64,000 nucleotides of DNA from Variovorax boronicumulans NBRC 103145 (GTDB lineage: Bacteria > Pseudomonadota > Gammaproteobacteria > Burkholderiales > Burkholderiaceae_C), in assembly GCF_001591345.1 (NCBI RefSeq), contig NZ_BCUS01000005.1:1-64000 (forward strand), read 5' to 3'. Positions 47,045 to 56,445 of the stretch are shown here, piece after piece. Position numbers and translations under genes: made by a program. Within the stretch, counting starts at the first letter, position 1. Each line of letters starts with the position of its first letter. A model generated the notes under the pieces. That model ran no database searches, was not told the DNA's origin, and worked only from the letters and a program-made list of their open reading frames with translations.

Positions 47045-47739
47045 TGACCACTGAAGCCGCCGCCAAAAAAGACATCCAAAAACTCCAGCGAGCCATCATC
47101 GATGGTCTCGAAGACGTCAAGGCGCAGGACATCCAGGTATTCGACACGGAGCACCTCTCGCCGCTGTTCGAGCGCGTGATCGTGGCGTCGGGCACCTCCA
47201 ACCGCCAGACCAAGGCGCTCGCCTCGAGCGTGCGCGACGCCGTGCGCGAAGCCGGCTTTGCCAAGCCGCGCACCGAGGGCGAGGAAAACGGCGAGTGGAT
47301 CATCGTGGACTGCGGCGCGGCCGTGGCGCACATCATGCAGCCCGCCATCCGCCAGTACTACCACCTCGAAGAGATCTGGGGCGACAAGCCGGTGCGCGCC
47401 AAGCTCGGCGCCACCAAGCCCGCGCTGGCCACCGCCTCGTCCGTCGTCAAGGGCGCCGAAGAGAAGAAGACGGCCGCCGCCAAGACGCCGAGCCTGCGCC
47501 GTTCGAGCGCCGCCAAGACCGCGATCCGCGCGGCCGAGCAGGAAGCCAAGGCCGCCAAGGCCCCGGCGAAGAAGGCCGCATCGAAGACCGCAGGCAAGAC
47601 CGCCGCCAAGAAGGCCCCCGCGAAGAAGTCCGCCACGGGCACCGCGCGCGTGCCGGTGAAGGTGGTCGGCAAGCCGGCCGCCAAGAAGACCGCTGCGAAG
47701 AAGGCGCCGGCCAAGAAGGCGCCAGCCCGCCGCGCATGA
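47044..47739 (+). CDS. rsfS: RsfS, ribosomal silencing factor, with a long lysine/alanine-rich tail
   Basis: 231 aa: residues 1-113 are the RsfS core ([20 protein letters not shown], cited to [43 protein letters not shown]), which binds ribosomal protein uL14 and keeps subunits apart in starvation. Residues about 114-231 are low-complexity, dominated by Lys, Ala and Pro ([15 protein letters not shown] blocks), resembling histone H1 or AlgP tails; the core alone is the full family length. It overlaps nadD and rlmH. Confidence 0.93.
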   Translation: MTTEAAAKKDIQKLQRAIIDGLEDVKAQDIQVFDTEHLSPLFERVIVASGTSNRQTKALASSVRDAVREAGFAKPRTEGEENGEWIIVDCGAAVAHIMQPAIRQYYHLEEIWGDKPVRAKLGATKPALATASSVVKGAEEKKTAAAKTPSLRRSSAAKTAIRAAEQEAKAAKAPAKKAASKTAGKTAAKKAPAKKSATGTARVPVKVVGKPAAKKTAAKKAPAKKAPARRA

Positions 47740-48203
47740 AGCTGCTGGTGGTCGCCGTCGGGCAGCGCATGCCCGACTGGGCGCAGACTGCCTGGGACGA
47801 CTACGCCAAGCGCTTCCCGCCCGAGCTCAAGCTCGAGCTGCGCGCCGTCAAGACCGAGCCGCGAGGTTCCAAGACACTCGAGACGCTGTATGCCGCCGAG
47901 CGCGAGCGCATCGAAGGCGCCATCGCCCGCGGCATGCGCATCGTCGTGCTCGACGAGCGCGGCACCGCGCTCACCACCAAGGCGCTGGCCACACGGCTGC
48001 AGACCTGGCAGGTTGAGGGCGACGACGTCGCGCTGGTCATCGGCGGCCCCGACGGGCTCGACCCGGCCTTCAAGGCCGCCGCGCACGAACGCATCCGCTT
48101 GTCCGACCTGACCCTGCCGCATGCCATGGCGCGCGTGCTGCTGGTCGAGCAGCTCTACCGGGCGTGGTCGGTCAACGCGGGCCATCCCTACCACCGGGAA
48201 TGA
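47736..48203 (+). CDS. rlmH: RlmH, 23S rRNA pseudouridine-1915 N3-methyltransferase
   Basis: 155 aa SPOUT methyltransferase acting on 70S ribosomes. [16 protein letters not shown] is the family start, and [12 protein letters not shown] with [22 protein letters not shown] (cited to [17 protein letters not shown]) forms the SAM-binding knot. ATGA overlap with rsfS; the pair is commonly adjacent. Confidence 0.96.
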   Translation: MKLLVVAVGQRMPDWAQTAWDDYAKRFPPELKLELRAVKTEPRGSKTLETLYAAERERIEGAIARGMRIVVLDERGTALTTKALATRLQTWQVEGDDVALVIGGPDGLDPAFKAAAHERIRLSDLTLPHAMARVLLVEQLYRAWSVNAGHPYHRE

Positions 48204-48243
48204 CCACGGGGCCGGCGGTGGGGCCCACCTCGGAGACCTGAAC

Positions 48244-48846
48244 TTGCCTGACTTCATTTATCTCGCGTCGCAAAGCCCGCGCCGCGCCCAATTGCTCGGC
48301 CAGCTCGGCGTGCGCCACGAACTGCTGCTGGCCGGTGCCGACGAAGACGCCGAGGCGCTCGAGGCCTTGCTGCCGAACGAATCGCCGACCGCCTACGTGC
48401 AGCGCGTGACCGCCCTCAAGCTCGATGCCGCCGTTGCGCGCCGCAAGCGCCTGGGCCTGGCCGATGCGCCCGTGCTCTGCGCTGACACCACGGTCGCGCT
48501 CGGCCGCACCATCCTCGGCAAGCCCGAGGACGCGCGCGATGCCGAGCGCATGCTCACGCACCTGTCCGGCGCCACGCACCGCGTGCTCACGGCGGTCGCG
48601 CTGCAGAACGGCCGTCGACGCCATGCGGCGCTCAGCGTGTCGCGCGTGCGCTTCGCCACGCTGTCGAAGAAGCAGGTCACGGCCTACGCCGCCAGCGGCG
48701 AGCCGCTCGGCAAGGCCGGCGCCTACGCCATCCAGGGCGCGGCGGCTGCGTTCGTGGAGCACATCAGCGGCTCCTATTCGGGCATCATGGGACTCCCCAT
48801 GTTCGAGACCGCGCAACTGCTTCGAGGCGTCGGTTTCAATACTTAA
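48244..48846 (+). CDS. maf: Maf-family nucleotide pyrophosphatase
   Basis: 200 aa. Hydrolyses non-canonical or modified nucleoside triphosphates. [19 protein letters not shown] is the family opening, [16 protein letters not shown] holds the catalytic region and [22 protein letters not shown] (cited to [12 protein letters not shown]) the C-terminal motif. A TTG start is chosen because it puts the family opening at the N-terminus and has GGAG eight bases upstream. Confidence 0.92.
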   Translation: MPDFIYLASQSPRRAQLLGQLGVRHELLLAGADEDAEALEALLPNESPTAYVQRVTALKLDAAVARRKRLGLADAPVLCADTTVALGRTILGKPEDARDAERMLTHLSGATHRVLTAVALQNGRRRHAALSVSRVRFATLSKKQVTAYAASGEPLGKAGAYAIQGAAAAFVEHISGSYSGIMGLPMFETAQLLRGVGFNT

Positions 48847-48853
48847 GACATCC

Positions 48854-50380
48854 ATGCAAGACATCCTGATCAACTGGTCTCCGCAGGAGACCCGTGTGGC
48901 GCTGGTCGAGCACGGCGCGGTGCAAGAGCTGCACGTCGAGCGCACGCTCGAGCGCGGGCTGGTCGGCAACATCTACCTGGGCAAGGTCTCGCGCGTGCTG
49001 CCCGGCATGCAGTCGGCCTTCATCGACATCGGCCTGGAGCGCACCGCCTTCCTGCACGTCGCCGACATCGTCTCGCCGTTCACGCCGGGCTCGCGCCCGA
49101 GCGCCGCGCCGCCCGAGCGCGACCACCGCAACGGCGGGCCGATGGTGCCTATCGAGAAGCAGGTGTTCGAAGGCCAGTCGCTGCTGGTGCAGGTCATCAA
49201 GGACCCGATCGGCACCAAGGGCGCGCGGCTGTCCACGCAGATCAGCATCGCCGGACGCCTGCTGGTATTCCTGCCGCAGGACAACCACATCGGCGTGTCG
49301 CAGAAGATCCCGCCCGACCAGCGCGAGTCGCTGCGCAACCGCATGCTGGCGCTCATCGAGGCGGCCGCGGCCGCCGAGAGCGGTGGCGTGGTGCCTGTGA
49401 ACACGGGCGGCTTCATCCTGCGCACCAACGGCGAAGACGCCGCCGACGCCGAACTGGCCGAAGACATCGCCTACCTGCGCAAGACCTGGACGCGCATCCG
49501 CGAGGCCTCGAGCCGGATGCCGGCCATGTCGCTGCTGCACCAGGACCTGAGCCTGCTGCAGCGCGTGCTGCGCGACATGACGAGCGAAGACACGCAGACC
49601 ATCCGCATCGACTCGCGCGAGCAGTTCGAGGTGCTGCTGAAGTTCGGCCTCGAATTCATGCCGCAGGCGGCCGGCAAGCTGCAGCACTACAAGGGCGAGC
49701 GGCCGATCTTCGACCTGTATTCGGTGGACGAGGAAATCGCGAAAGCGCTGGGCCGGCGCGTCGACCTGAAATCGGGCGGCTACCTCGTGGTCGACCAGAC
49801 CGAGGCGCTGACCACCGTCGACGTGAACACCGGCGGCTTCGTCGGTGCGCGCAACTTCGACGACACCATCTTCAAGACCAACCTGGAGGCCGCGCAGGCC
49901 ATTGCGCGGCAGCTGCGCCTGCGCAACCTGGGCGGAATCATCATCGTCGACTTCATCGACATGGCGCGCGACGACCATCGCGAGCAGGTGCTGGCCGAGT
50001 TCCGCAAGCAGCTCGCGCGCGACCGCGTGAAGACCACGGCCGGCGGCTTCTCGCAGCTCGGCCTGGTCGAGATGACCCGCAAGCGCACGCGCGAGTCGCT
50101 GGCCCACATGCTGTGCGAGCCCTGCGTGGCCTGCGGCGGGCAGGGCATCGTGAAGACCGCGCGCAGCGTGGCCTACGACGTCATGCGCGAGATCCTGCGC
50201 GAAGCGCGGCAGTTCACGCCGCGCGAGTTCCGCATCGTCTCGTCGCCGCAGGTCATCGAGCTGTTCCTCGATGAAGAGAGCCAGCACCTCGCGGGGCTGA
50301 GCGACTTCATCGGCAAGCCGATCTCGCTGCAGTCGGAGCCGGCGATCGGGCAGGGGCAGTACGACATCGTGCTGCTCTGA
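48854..50380 (+). CDS. rng: Ribonuclease G
   Basis: 508 aa endoribonuclease (RNase E/G family, short form) that matures 16S rRNA 5' ends. MQDILINWSPQETRVALVE, an S1 domain (about 38-125) and the catalytic VDVNTGGFVGARNFDDTIFKTN (cited to VDVNTGGFVG) are conserved. LAHMLCEPCVACGGQG carries the zinc-link cysteines (CxxC). A Pro/Arg-rich insert (about residues 75-95) interrupts the S1 region. It starts seven bases after maf. Confidence 0.96.
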   Translation: MQDILINWSPQETRVALVEHGAVQELHVERTLERGLVGNIYLGKVSRVLPGMQSAFIDIGLERTAFLHVADIVSPFTPGSRPSAAPPERDHRNGGPMVPIEKQVFEGQSLLVQVIKDPIGTKGARLSTQISIAGRLLVFLPQDNHIGVSQKIPPDQRESLRNRMLALIEAAAAAESGGVVPVNTGGFILRTNGEDAADAELAEDIAYLRKTWTRIREASSRMPAMSLLHQDLSLLQRVLRDMTSEDTQTIRIDSREQFEVLLKFGLEFMPQAAGKLQHYKGERPIFDLYSVDEEIAKALGRRVDLKSGGYLVVDQTEALTTVDVNTGGFVGARNFDDTIFKTNLEAAQAIARQLRLRNLGGIIIVDFIDMARDDHREQVLAEFRKQLARDRVKTTAGGFSQLGLVEMTRKRTRESLAHMLCEPCVACGGQGIVKTARSVAYDVMREILREARQFTPREFRIVSSPQVIELFLDEESQHLAGLSDFIGKPISLQSEPAIGQGQYDIVLL

Positions 50381-50413
50381 CGACAGGAGCGCGCGGCCCG
50401 TTGCAACGACGGG

Positions 50414-51745
50414 TCAGCGCTTCGACTCCTGGCCTTGCCGCATCCAGACGCTGGCCAGCGCGGCGGCCACCAGCATCCCGGCGATCAGCAGCAGCCCATT
50501 CTTCGTGCTGCCCGTGCTCTGTTCGATCCAGCCCATCACCGAGGGGCCGATGAAGCCGCCCACGAGGCCGCAGGTGTTCACGAGCGCCAGCCCACCTGCC
50601 AGCGCCACGCCGGCCAGCCGTGACGACGCGAACAGGAAGATCACGGACTGCACCACGAAGAACATCGAGCCCGTGAGGCAGAAGCCGGCCAGCGCGACGG
50701 CCGGGCTTGCGAAGGCTGCGATCAGCAGGCCCACCGCCATCGAGACCAGCCCGACCAGCAGCAGGCGCCGGCCGCGTTGCGGCGTGACCGCGAGGCGGGG
50801 CAGCGCAATGGCGCCGACGGCGGCGGCCACCCAGGGCAGCGAGTTGAGCGCGCCGATTTCCAGCGGCGAGAGCTTGCCGTAGGTGCCGATGATGCTCGGC
50901 AGAAAGAAGATCACCGTGTAGATGCTGATCTGGTGGCAGAAGTAGACAAAGATCGCCAGCCAGATCTGCCGGTCGACCAGGCAGGCGCGGAACGACTCGC
51001 CGACCTGGCCGTTGGCCACGTCTTCCGCGCGTTCGGCAGCGAGCTGGCGTTCGATGGCCTGCGCCTGCGGGCGCGTGAGCCAGCTGGCACTCGAAGGCCC
51101 GTCAGGCAGCTTGCGCCAGACCACGAAGGCCAGCGCCACGGCGGGCAGGCCTTCGAGCACGAACATCCATTGCCAGCCGTGCCAGCCCCACAGGCCGTCC
51201 ATCTGCAGCAGCGCGCCGCCGACCGGGCCGCTGAGGATGTTCGCGATGCACACGCCGAGCAGGAAGTAGCCCGTGGCGCGTGCGCGGTCCTTGCGGCCGA
51301 ACCAGTAGTTCAGGTACAGCATCACGCCCGGGAACAGGCCGGCTTCCGCCGCGCCGAGCAGGATGCGCATCACGTAGAACGAGGTCTCGCCCGTGACGAA
51401 GGCCATGCCGGCCGACAGCAGGCCCCAGGTGATCATGATGCGGGCGATCCACCAGCGGGCGCCCACGCGGTGCATCACCAGATTGCTGGGCACTTCGAGC
51501 AGCGCGTAGCTCAGGAAGAACAGCCCGGCGCCCAGCCCGTAGGCGGCTGCCGAGATGCCGATGTCCACGGCCATGTGGCTCTTGGCCAGCGCGATGTTGG
51601 TGCGGTCGATGAAGCTGATCACATAGGCCAGCACCAGCAGCGGCATGAGCTTGCGGAAGATCAGCGCATTGAGCGAGGCCTGCTCGTCGACGGCCTGGCG
51701 GGCGCGCAGGCCCGGCGGCGTGGCGGGGATGGATGGGTGTTGCAT
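50414..51745 (-). CDS. MFS transporter, anion:cation symporter family
   Basis: 443 aa with about 12 membrane helices. VISFIDRTNIALAKSHMAVD is the ACS-family signature, and GRKDRARATGYFLLG is the loop 2-3-like motif. These carriers import organic acids (tartrate, phthalate, galactonate, hydroxyphenylacetate). It lies downstream of a BKACE gene and a dehydrogenase gene on the same strand, so it probably imports the substrate of that route. Confidence 0.88.
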   Translation of the reverse strand: MQHPSIPATPPGLRARQAVDEQASLNALIFRKLMPLLVLAYVISFIDRTNIALAKSHMAVDIGISAAAYGLGAGLFFLSYALLEVPSNLVMHRVGARWWIARIMITWGLLSAGMAFVTGETSFYVMRILLGAAEAGLFPGVMLYLNYWFGRKDRARATGYFLLGVCIANILSGPVGGALLQMDGLWGWHGWQWMFVLEGLPAVALAFVVWRKLPDGPSSASWLTRPQAQAIERQLAAERAEDVANGQVGESFRACLVDRQIWLAIFVYFCHQISIYTVIFFLPSIIGTYGKLSPLEIGALNSLPWVAAAVGAIALPRLAVTPQRGRRLLLVGLVSMAVGLLIAAFASPAVALAGFCLTGSMFFVVQSVIFLFASSRLAGVALAGGLALVNTCGLVGGFIGPSVMGWIEQSTGSTKNGLLLIAGMLVAAALASVWMRQGQESKR

Positions 51746-51866
51746 GGGATGTCTCTCTCCTGTCCTGTCGTGTTCTGGCGGAAGGTCGTCGGCGGGCGCC
51801 GGCGGGCGTGCAGATGCGGCCCGGTCATGGGCCGGGCCGAGTCGGGTCAGTGGTTCTGGCGCAGGG

Positions 51867-52799
51867 CTAGAAGTCGACGTTCGCCGCGCCCTTGAGACCG
51901 AGGATCTCGCGCGCCTCGGCGGGTGTCGCGATGTCGATGTTCAGCGCCTCCAGCACGGCGCGGATGCGCAGCACCTGTTCGGCGCTCGATGCGGCGAGTC
52001 GGCCCGGGCCGATCCACAGCGAGTCTTCGAGCCCGACGCGCACGTGCGCGCCCATGGCCGCGCCGATGGTGGCCAGCGGAAGCTGGTTGCGGCCGGTGCC
52101 GAGGATCGACCACTCGAAGCGGTCGCCGAACAGCCGTGCGGCGGTGCGGCGCATGTGCATCAGGTCTTCGGGGTCGGCGCCGATGCCACCCAGGATGCCG
52201 AAGACCGTCTGCACGAAGACCGGGGCCTGCACCAGCCCGCGGTCCAGGAAGTGCCGCAGGTTGTTGAGGTGGCTCACGTCGTAGCACTCGAACTCGAAGC
52301 GCGTGCCGTTGGCGTTGCCGAGCTTGAGGATGTTCTCGATGTCGGCGAAGGTGTTCTTGAAGATCAGGTTGCGGCTGTTCTCCAGGTGCTCGCGCTCCCA
52401 TTCATGTTCGAAGGACTTGAAGCGCTCCAGCATCGGAAAGAGGCCGAAGTTCATCGAGCCCATGTTGAGCGACGCGAGCTCGGGCTTGAAGGTGGTGGCC
52501 GGGCGCATGCGCTCCTCGACGCTCATGTGCGGGCTGCCGCCGGTCGTGATGTTGATCACCGCATCGGTCGCGGCCTTGATCTTCGAGAGGAAGGGGCGGA
52601 ACAGGTCCGGGTCCTGCGACGGGCGGCCGTCCTTCGGGTCGCGCGCATGCAGGTGCAGGATCGCGGCGCCGGCGCGGGCGGCTTCGATGGACGCGTGCGC
52701 AATCTCGTCGGCCGTCACGGGAAGGTGCGGCGACATGCTGGGCGTGTGGATGGCGCCCGTGGGGGCGCAGGTGATGATGGCTTTGGGGCGTTGGGCCAT
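51867..52799 (-). CDS. Beta-keto acid cleavage enzyme (BKACE, DUF849 family)
   Basis: 310 aa zinc enzyme that cleaves a beta-keto acid with acetyl-CoA, giving acetoacetate and an acyl-CoA. GAAILHLHARDPKDGRPSQD (HxH binds zinc, near residue 50), INITTGGSPHMSVEERM and GVGADPE-like GGIGADPEDLMHMR are family features; ETxWRVAGTGRNQ-like SILGTGRNQLPLATIGAAMG (cited to TGRNQLPLATIGAAMG) supports substrate binding. The keto acid used (aminohexanoate, dehydrocarnitine or another) cannot be inferred. The adjacent dehydrogenase may supply it. Confidence 0.85.
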   Translation of the reverse strand: MAQRPKAIITCAPTGAIHTPSMSPHLPVTADEIAHASIEAARAGAAILHLHARDPKDGRPSQDPDLFRPFLSKIKAATDAVINITTGGSPHMSVEERMRPATTFKPELASLNMGSMNFGLFPMLERFKSFEHEWEREHLENSRNLIFKNTFADIENILKLGNANGTRFEFECYDVSHLNNLRHFLDRGLVQAPVFVQTVFGILGGIGADPEDLMHMRRTAARLFGDRFEWSILGTGRNQLPLATIGAAMGAHVRVGLEDSLWIGPGRLAASSAEQVLRIRAVLEALNIDIATPAEAREILGLKGAANVDF

Positions 52800-52846
52800 G
52801 AGGTGTCCGGAAAGAAGAAGAGGGAAGGAAAGGGAATGCGAGCGGA

Positions 52847-53629
52847 TCAGCTCAGTGCCTGCGTGTGGCCGTCCACCACGAGCTCCTGGCCCGTGACGCT
52901 GGCGGCCAGGTCGCTGGCGGCGAACAGCACCATGTTCGCGATGTCCGTGGCCGTCACCATGCGGCCCAGCGCGGCCTGCGCGGTGTAGGCACGCGTCACT
53001 TCGTCGAGCGGCTTGCCCAGTGCGTCGGCCTTGGCGGCGATGACTGCACGGATGCGCGGACCATCGACCGCGCCCGGCAGGATCGCGTTGACGCGGATGC
53101 CGTCGGCCCCGAGCTCGAGCGCCAGCGTTTTCGTGAAGCCGATGACGGCCCACTTCGAGGCGGAGTAGGGCGAGCGCCCCGGCATGCCCAGGTGCCCGGC
53201 GGCCGAGGACAGGTTGATGATGGCGGGCAGGCGGCCCTTGCGCAGCCGCGGCACGGCCAGCCGCACGCAGAGGAACTGGCCGGTGACGTTGACGGCCATC
53301 GTGCGTTCCCAGTCGGCGAGCGAGACGGTCTCGACCGGGCCGGTGGGGCCGGCCACGCCGGCGTTGTTCACCAGCACGTCGAGGCCGCCGAGTTCGCGGT
53401 CGACGGCCTCGAAGAGGCGGGCCACGTCGTCCTCGTTCGACACGTCGGCGACGCAGCGGCCCACCTCGGGCAGTTCACGCGCCAGCTGGTCGAGGCTGGC
53501 AGCCTGCACATCGCAGACGAAGACCTTGGCACCCGCCGCCGCGAAGTTGCGCACGATGTCCAGGCCGATGCCGTTGGCACCGGCGGTGACGAGCACGCGC
53601 CGGCCGGCGAGGGAGTTGTTGTTCCACAT
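52847..53629 (-). CDS. Short-chain dehydrogenase/reductase
   Basis: 260 aa. Cofactor motif TAGANGIG at about residues 15-22, NNAG at about 88-91, and catalytic Tyr-Lys in YSASK at about 155-159. Residue Asp at the end of the second strand (CDVQAAS) favours NAD+. It is the promoter-proximal gene of the dehydrogenase-BKACE-MFS set and probably oxidises a beta-hydroxy acid to the keto acid that BKACE cleaves. Confidence 0.85.
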   Translation of the reverse strand: MWNNNSLAGRRVLVTAGANGIGLDIVRNFAAAGAKVFVCDVQAASLDQLARELPEVGRCVADVSNEDDVARLFEAVDRELGGLDVLVNNAGVAGPTGPVETVSLADWERTMAVNVTGQFLCVRLAVPRLRKGRLPAIINLSSAAGHLGMPGRSPYSASKWAVIGFTKTLALELGADGIRVNAILPGAVDGPRIRAVIAAKADALGKPLDEVTRAYTAQAALGRMVTATDIANMVLFAASDLAASVTGQELVVDGHTQALS

Positions 53630-53675
53630 GCTGAAGAGATCCTTGAGGTCGATTTTTGGAATGACGGGGATCGTA

Positions 53676-53693
53676 TATCTGTGATCACAGATA
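53676..53693. promoter_or_regulatory. Perfect 18-bp palindrome, probable GntR operator
   Basis: TATCTGTGATCACAGATA is fully self-complementary and lies in the middle of the 100-base divergent gap between the dehydrogenase and GntR genes. It is positioned to control both. A FCD-type GntR dimer is the natural candidate binder. Confidence 0.7.
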
Positions 53694-53729
53694 ATTCATA
53701 GGGAATACCCCGGCCATATACTTCGACGC

Positions 53730-54491
53730 ATGAGCCTCACCGATCTCGTCACCCCCCTGAAGCGCCAGACGCTCAGCGCCAACGTCTACGACCAGTTGCG
53801 CGACCTCGTGATGAGCGGGCAGATGATGCCGGGCGAGCAGATTTCATTGCGCAGCGCGGCCGAGGCGCTGGGCGTGAGCGTGATGCCGGTGCGCGAGGCG
53901 ATGCAGCGTCTGGTGGCCGAGCAGGCGCTCGAACTCACGCCCAGCCGCACCTTGCGCGTGCCCCGGATGACGGCGGCGCAGTTCAAGGAAATCACCACCA
54001 TCCGCACCAACCTCGAGGGCCTGGCCACGGAAGTGGCGGCCTCGGCGCCGGGCGCGGTGGCACTGCGCGACATCACGCGCTGGCACGACGAGTTCGCGGC
54101 CGAGATGAATGCAGCGAGCCCGGACGGTTCGAAGCTCGTCACCTTCAACAAGGAGTTCCACTTCGCGGTCTACGCCGCGGCCGACATGCCGGTGTTGCTG
54201 CAGATGATCGAGGCGCTGTGGCTGCGCATCGGCCCCATCCTCAACTACGACCTGCGGGCCGGTTCGCGCCGCGTGGGGGACAAGGTGGCGATGTCGCACC
54301 ATGCGGCGCTGCTGGCCGCGCTGAAGCGCCGCGACGGCGCCAAGGCCCGTGCCGCGCTGCAGGGCGACATCGAAAGCGCCGCGGAATTCATCCTGTCGAC
54401 GGGCGTGCTGGTGTCCGATGGCACGCTGCCGCCGCAGAACGCCGCACCGGCGGCGAAGAAGGCGCGCAGCGCGGCAGGCACCGCGCGCTGA
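53730..54491 (+). CDS. GntR-family regulator (FCD domain)
   Basis: 253 aa: winged helix-turn-helix (about 10-80; LRSAAEALGVSVMPVREAMQ in the recognition region) and a C-terminal FCD ligand-binding domain with metal-type residues (RWHDEFAAEMN, VAMSHHAALLAALKRRD). A 30-residue Ala/Lys tail follows. It is divergent from the catabolic genes and probably represses them until a carboxylic-acid inducer binds. Confidence 0.88.
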   Translation: MSLTDLVTPLKRQTLSANVYDQLRDLVMSGQMMPGEQISLRSAAEALGVSVMPVREAMQRLVAEQALELTPSRTLRVPRMTAAQFKEITTIRTNLEGLATEVAASAPGAVALRDITRWHDEFAAEMNAASPDGSKLVTFNKEFHFAVYAAADMPVLLQMIEALWLRIGPILNYDLRAGSRRVGDKVAMSHHAALLAALKRRDGAKARAALQGDIESAAEFILSTGVLVSDGTLPPQNAAPAAKKARSAAGTAR

Positions 54492-54497
54492 GGGGCG

Positions 54498-56282
54498 TCA
54501 GAGCGTCGGGTCCTGCCCCGGCGCCGCGCTGCGCACCGCCAGCGTCTGCAGTCGCGCGTAGAGCCCGTCGCTCGCCATGAGCTGCTCGTGGCTGCCTTGC
54601 TCGGCGATGCGGCCTTGCTCCATCACGATGATGCGGTCGGCATGCTGGATGGTCGACAGGCGGTGCGCCACGATCAGCGTGGTGCGGCCCTGCATCAGGC
54701 GCTGCAGGGCGTCCTGCACCAGCCGTTCCGATTCGGTGTCCAGCGCCGACGTGGCTTCGTCGAGCAGCAGCACGGGCGCGTTCTTGTACAGCGCGCGGGC
54801 AATCGCCAGCCGCTGGCGCTGGCCGCCCGAGAGCTGCGTGGCGTTGTGGCCCAGCACGGTCTCGATGCCCTGCGGCAGGGTCTCGACGTGCGTGCTCAGG
54901 TTGGCCGCTTCGAGGCAGGACTGCACGCGCGCGATGTCGATGTCGCCGCCCAGCGCCACGTTGGCGGCGAGCGTGTCGTTGAGCATCACCACGTCCTGGC
55001 TCACCATCGCGAACTGGGCGCGCAGGCTCTTGAGCTGCCACTCGCTGGTGTCGTGGCCGTCGAGCAGCACCTGGCCGCCGCTGGGCTGCACGAAGCGCGG
55101 CAGCAGGTTGACCAGCGTGGTCTTGCCCGAGCCCGAGGGGCCGACGAAGGCCACCACCTGGCCCGGTTCGATGACGAGGTTCACGCCGTCGAGCGCGCGC
55201 TGTTCGTCGTCGCCGCGGTAGCTGACCTGCACGTTGCGCAGTTCGATGTGTCCTTGCGCGTGCGCGACGCTGAAGCTGCCCTGCGATTCGGGCGCCACCT
55301 CGTCGATGAGGATCAAGCCGCGCTCCAGCGCTGCGAGGCCGCGCGTGATCGGCCCGGCCACTTCGGCCAGGCGGCGGATCGGTGCGATCAGCATCAGCAT
55401 GGCCGTGATGTAGGCGACGAAGCCGCCCACCGTGAAGCCCTGCTTGCCGCTTTGCCACAGCGCGATCATCACCACCACCGACAGCGCCAGCGAGGCCATC
55501 ATCTGCGTCAGCGGCGTGGTGGCGGCCTGGGCGATGGTCGATTTCACGGCCAGGCGATTCAGGCGCTGGCTCAGTTGTTCGAAGCGGCGCTCCTGCGCCT
55601 GCTCCGCGCCGTGCAGCCGCACCACGCGGTGGGCCAGCACGTTTTCCTCGACCACGTAGGCCAGCTCGTCGGTGGCCTGCTGGCCTTGCTGCGTGAGCTT
55701 GTACAGGCGCTTGGAGAACACCTTCATGATCCAGGAGATGCTGGGCACCAGGAAGGCGACGATGAGTGTGAGCTTCCAGTTCAGGTAGACCAGATAGCCC
55801 AGCAGCGCGATCAGCGTGAAGCCGTCGCGCGACAGGCCGAGCAGCGCCTGCACCAGCAGCATGGCGCCGGTCTGCACCTCGTACACGACGGTGTTCGACA
55901 GCGCACTGGCCGACTGCCGCGCGAACAGCGCCAGCTCGGCGCCGAGCAGCCGTTCGAACAGCACGCGGCGCAGCTTCTGCATGCCTTCGTTGGCGATGCG
56001 CGAGAGCGCGTACTGCGAAATGAACTGCGCGATGCCGCGCACGGCGAACAGAAGCAGCACGGCGGCCGGAATGAACCACAGCGGCATCTCGCCGCGCGTG
56101 AAGCCCCGGTCGAGCAGCGGCTTGAGCAGGGCGGCCATGAGCGGCTCTGTGAGTGCGGCCAGCAGGGCGCCGATCAGCCCCACGGCCCACCATTGGCGCG
56201 AACTGCCGAACCAGGTCATGAGTCGCGCCAGCCGGCGCATGAGGGGAGGGCGGGCGCTCTCGCTGCCGGGGGATGCTTGCAT
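54498..56282 (-). CDS. msbA: MsbA, lipid A flippase (ABC exporter)
   Basis: 594 aa half-transporter that flips lipid A-core to the outer leaflet of the inner membrane. Six membrane helices (about 25-310) precede an ATPase domain: Walker [11 protein letters not shown], signature [15 protein letters not shown], Walker [13 protein letters not shown]. The start is the ATG giving MQASPGSES; upstream in-frame codons overlap the divergent tolB promoter. The length and the membrane layout match MsbA. Confidence 0.92.
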   Translation of the reverse strand: MQASPGSESARPPLMRRLARLMTWFGSSRQWWAVGLIGALLAALTEPLMAALLKPLLDRGFTRGEMPLWFIPAAVLLLFAVRGIAQFISQYALSRIANEGMQKLRRVLFERLLGAELALFARQSASALSNTVVYEVQTGAMLLVQALLGLSRDGFTLIALLGYLVYLNWKLTLIVAFLVPSISWIMKVFSKRLYKLTQQGQQATDELAYVVEENVLAHRVVRLHGAEQAQERRFEQLSQRLNRLAVKSTIAQAATTPLTQMMASLALSVVVMIALWQSGKQGFTVGGFVAYITAMLMLIAPIRRLAEVAGPITRGLAALERGLILIDEVAPESQGSFSVAHAQGHIELRNVQVSYRGDDEQRALDGVNLVIEPGQVVAFVGPSGSGKTTLVNLLPRFVQPSGGQVLLDGHDTSEWQLKSLRAQFAMVSQDVVMLNDTLAANVALGGDIDIARVQSCLEAANLSTHVETLPQGIETVLGHNATQLSGGQRQRLAIARALYKNAPVLLLDEATSALDTESERLVQDALQRLMQGRTTLIVAHRLSTIQHADRIIVMEQGRIAEQGSHEQLMASDGLYARLQTLAVRSAAPGQDPTL

Positions 56283-56445
56283 ATGGCGGCGGATTTTACG
56301 GGGCCGCTCCGACCGCCTTTTTGAGGGGCTGTAGGACCATTTCGCCGGATAAACGTTTTGTGACGGCGGGTTCAACCCAGTGTGTAACATGTGGCCCGTG
56401 AAACGCCGGGGAGAAACTTTTTACCCGGAAACCTCTCCGAACCGC

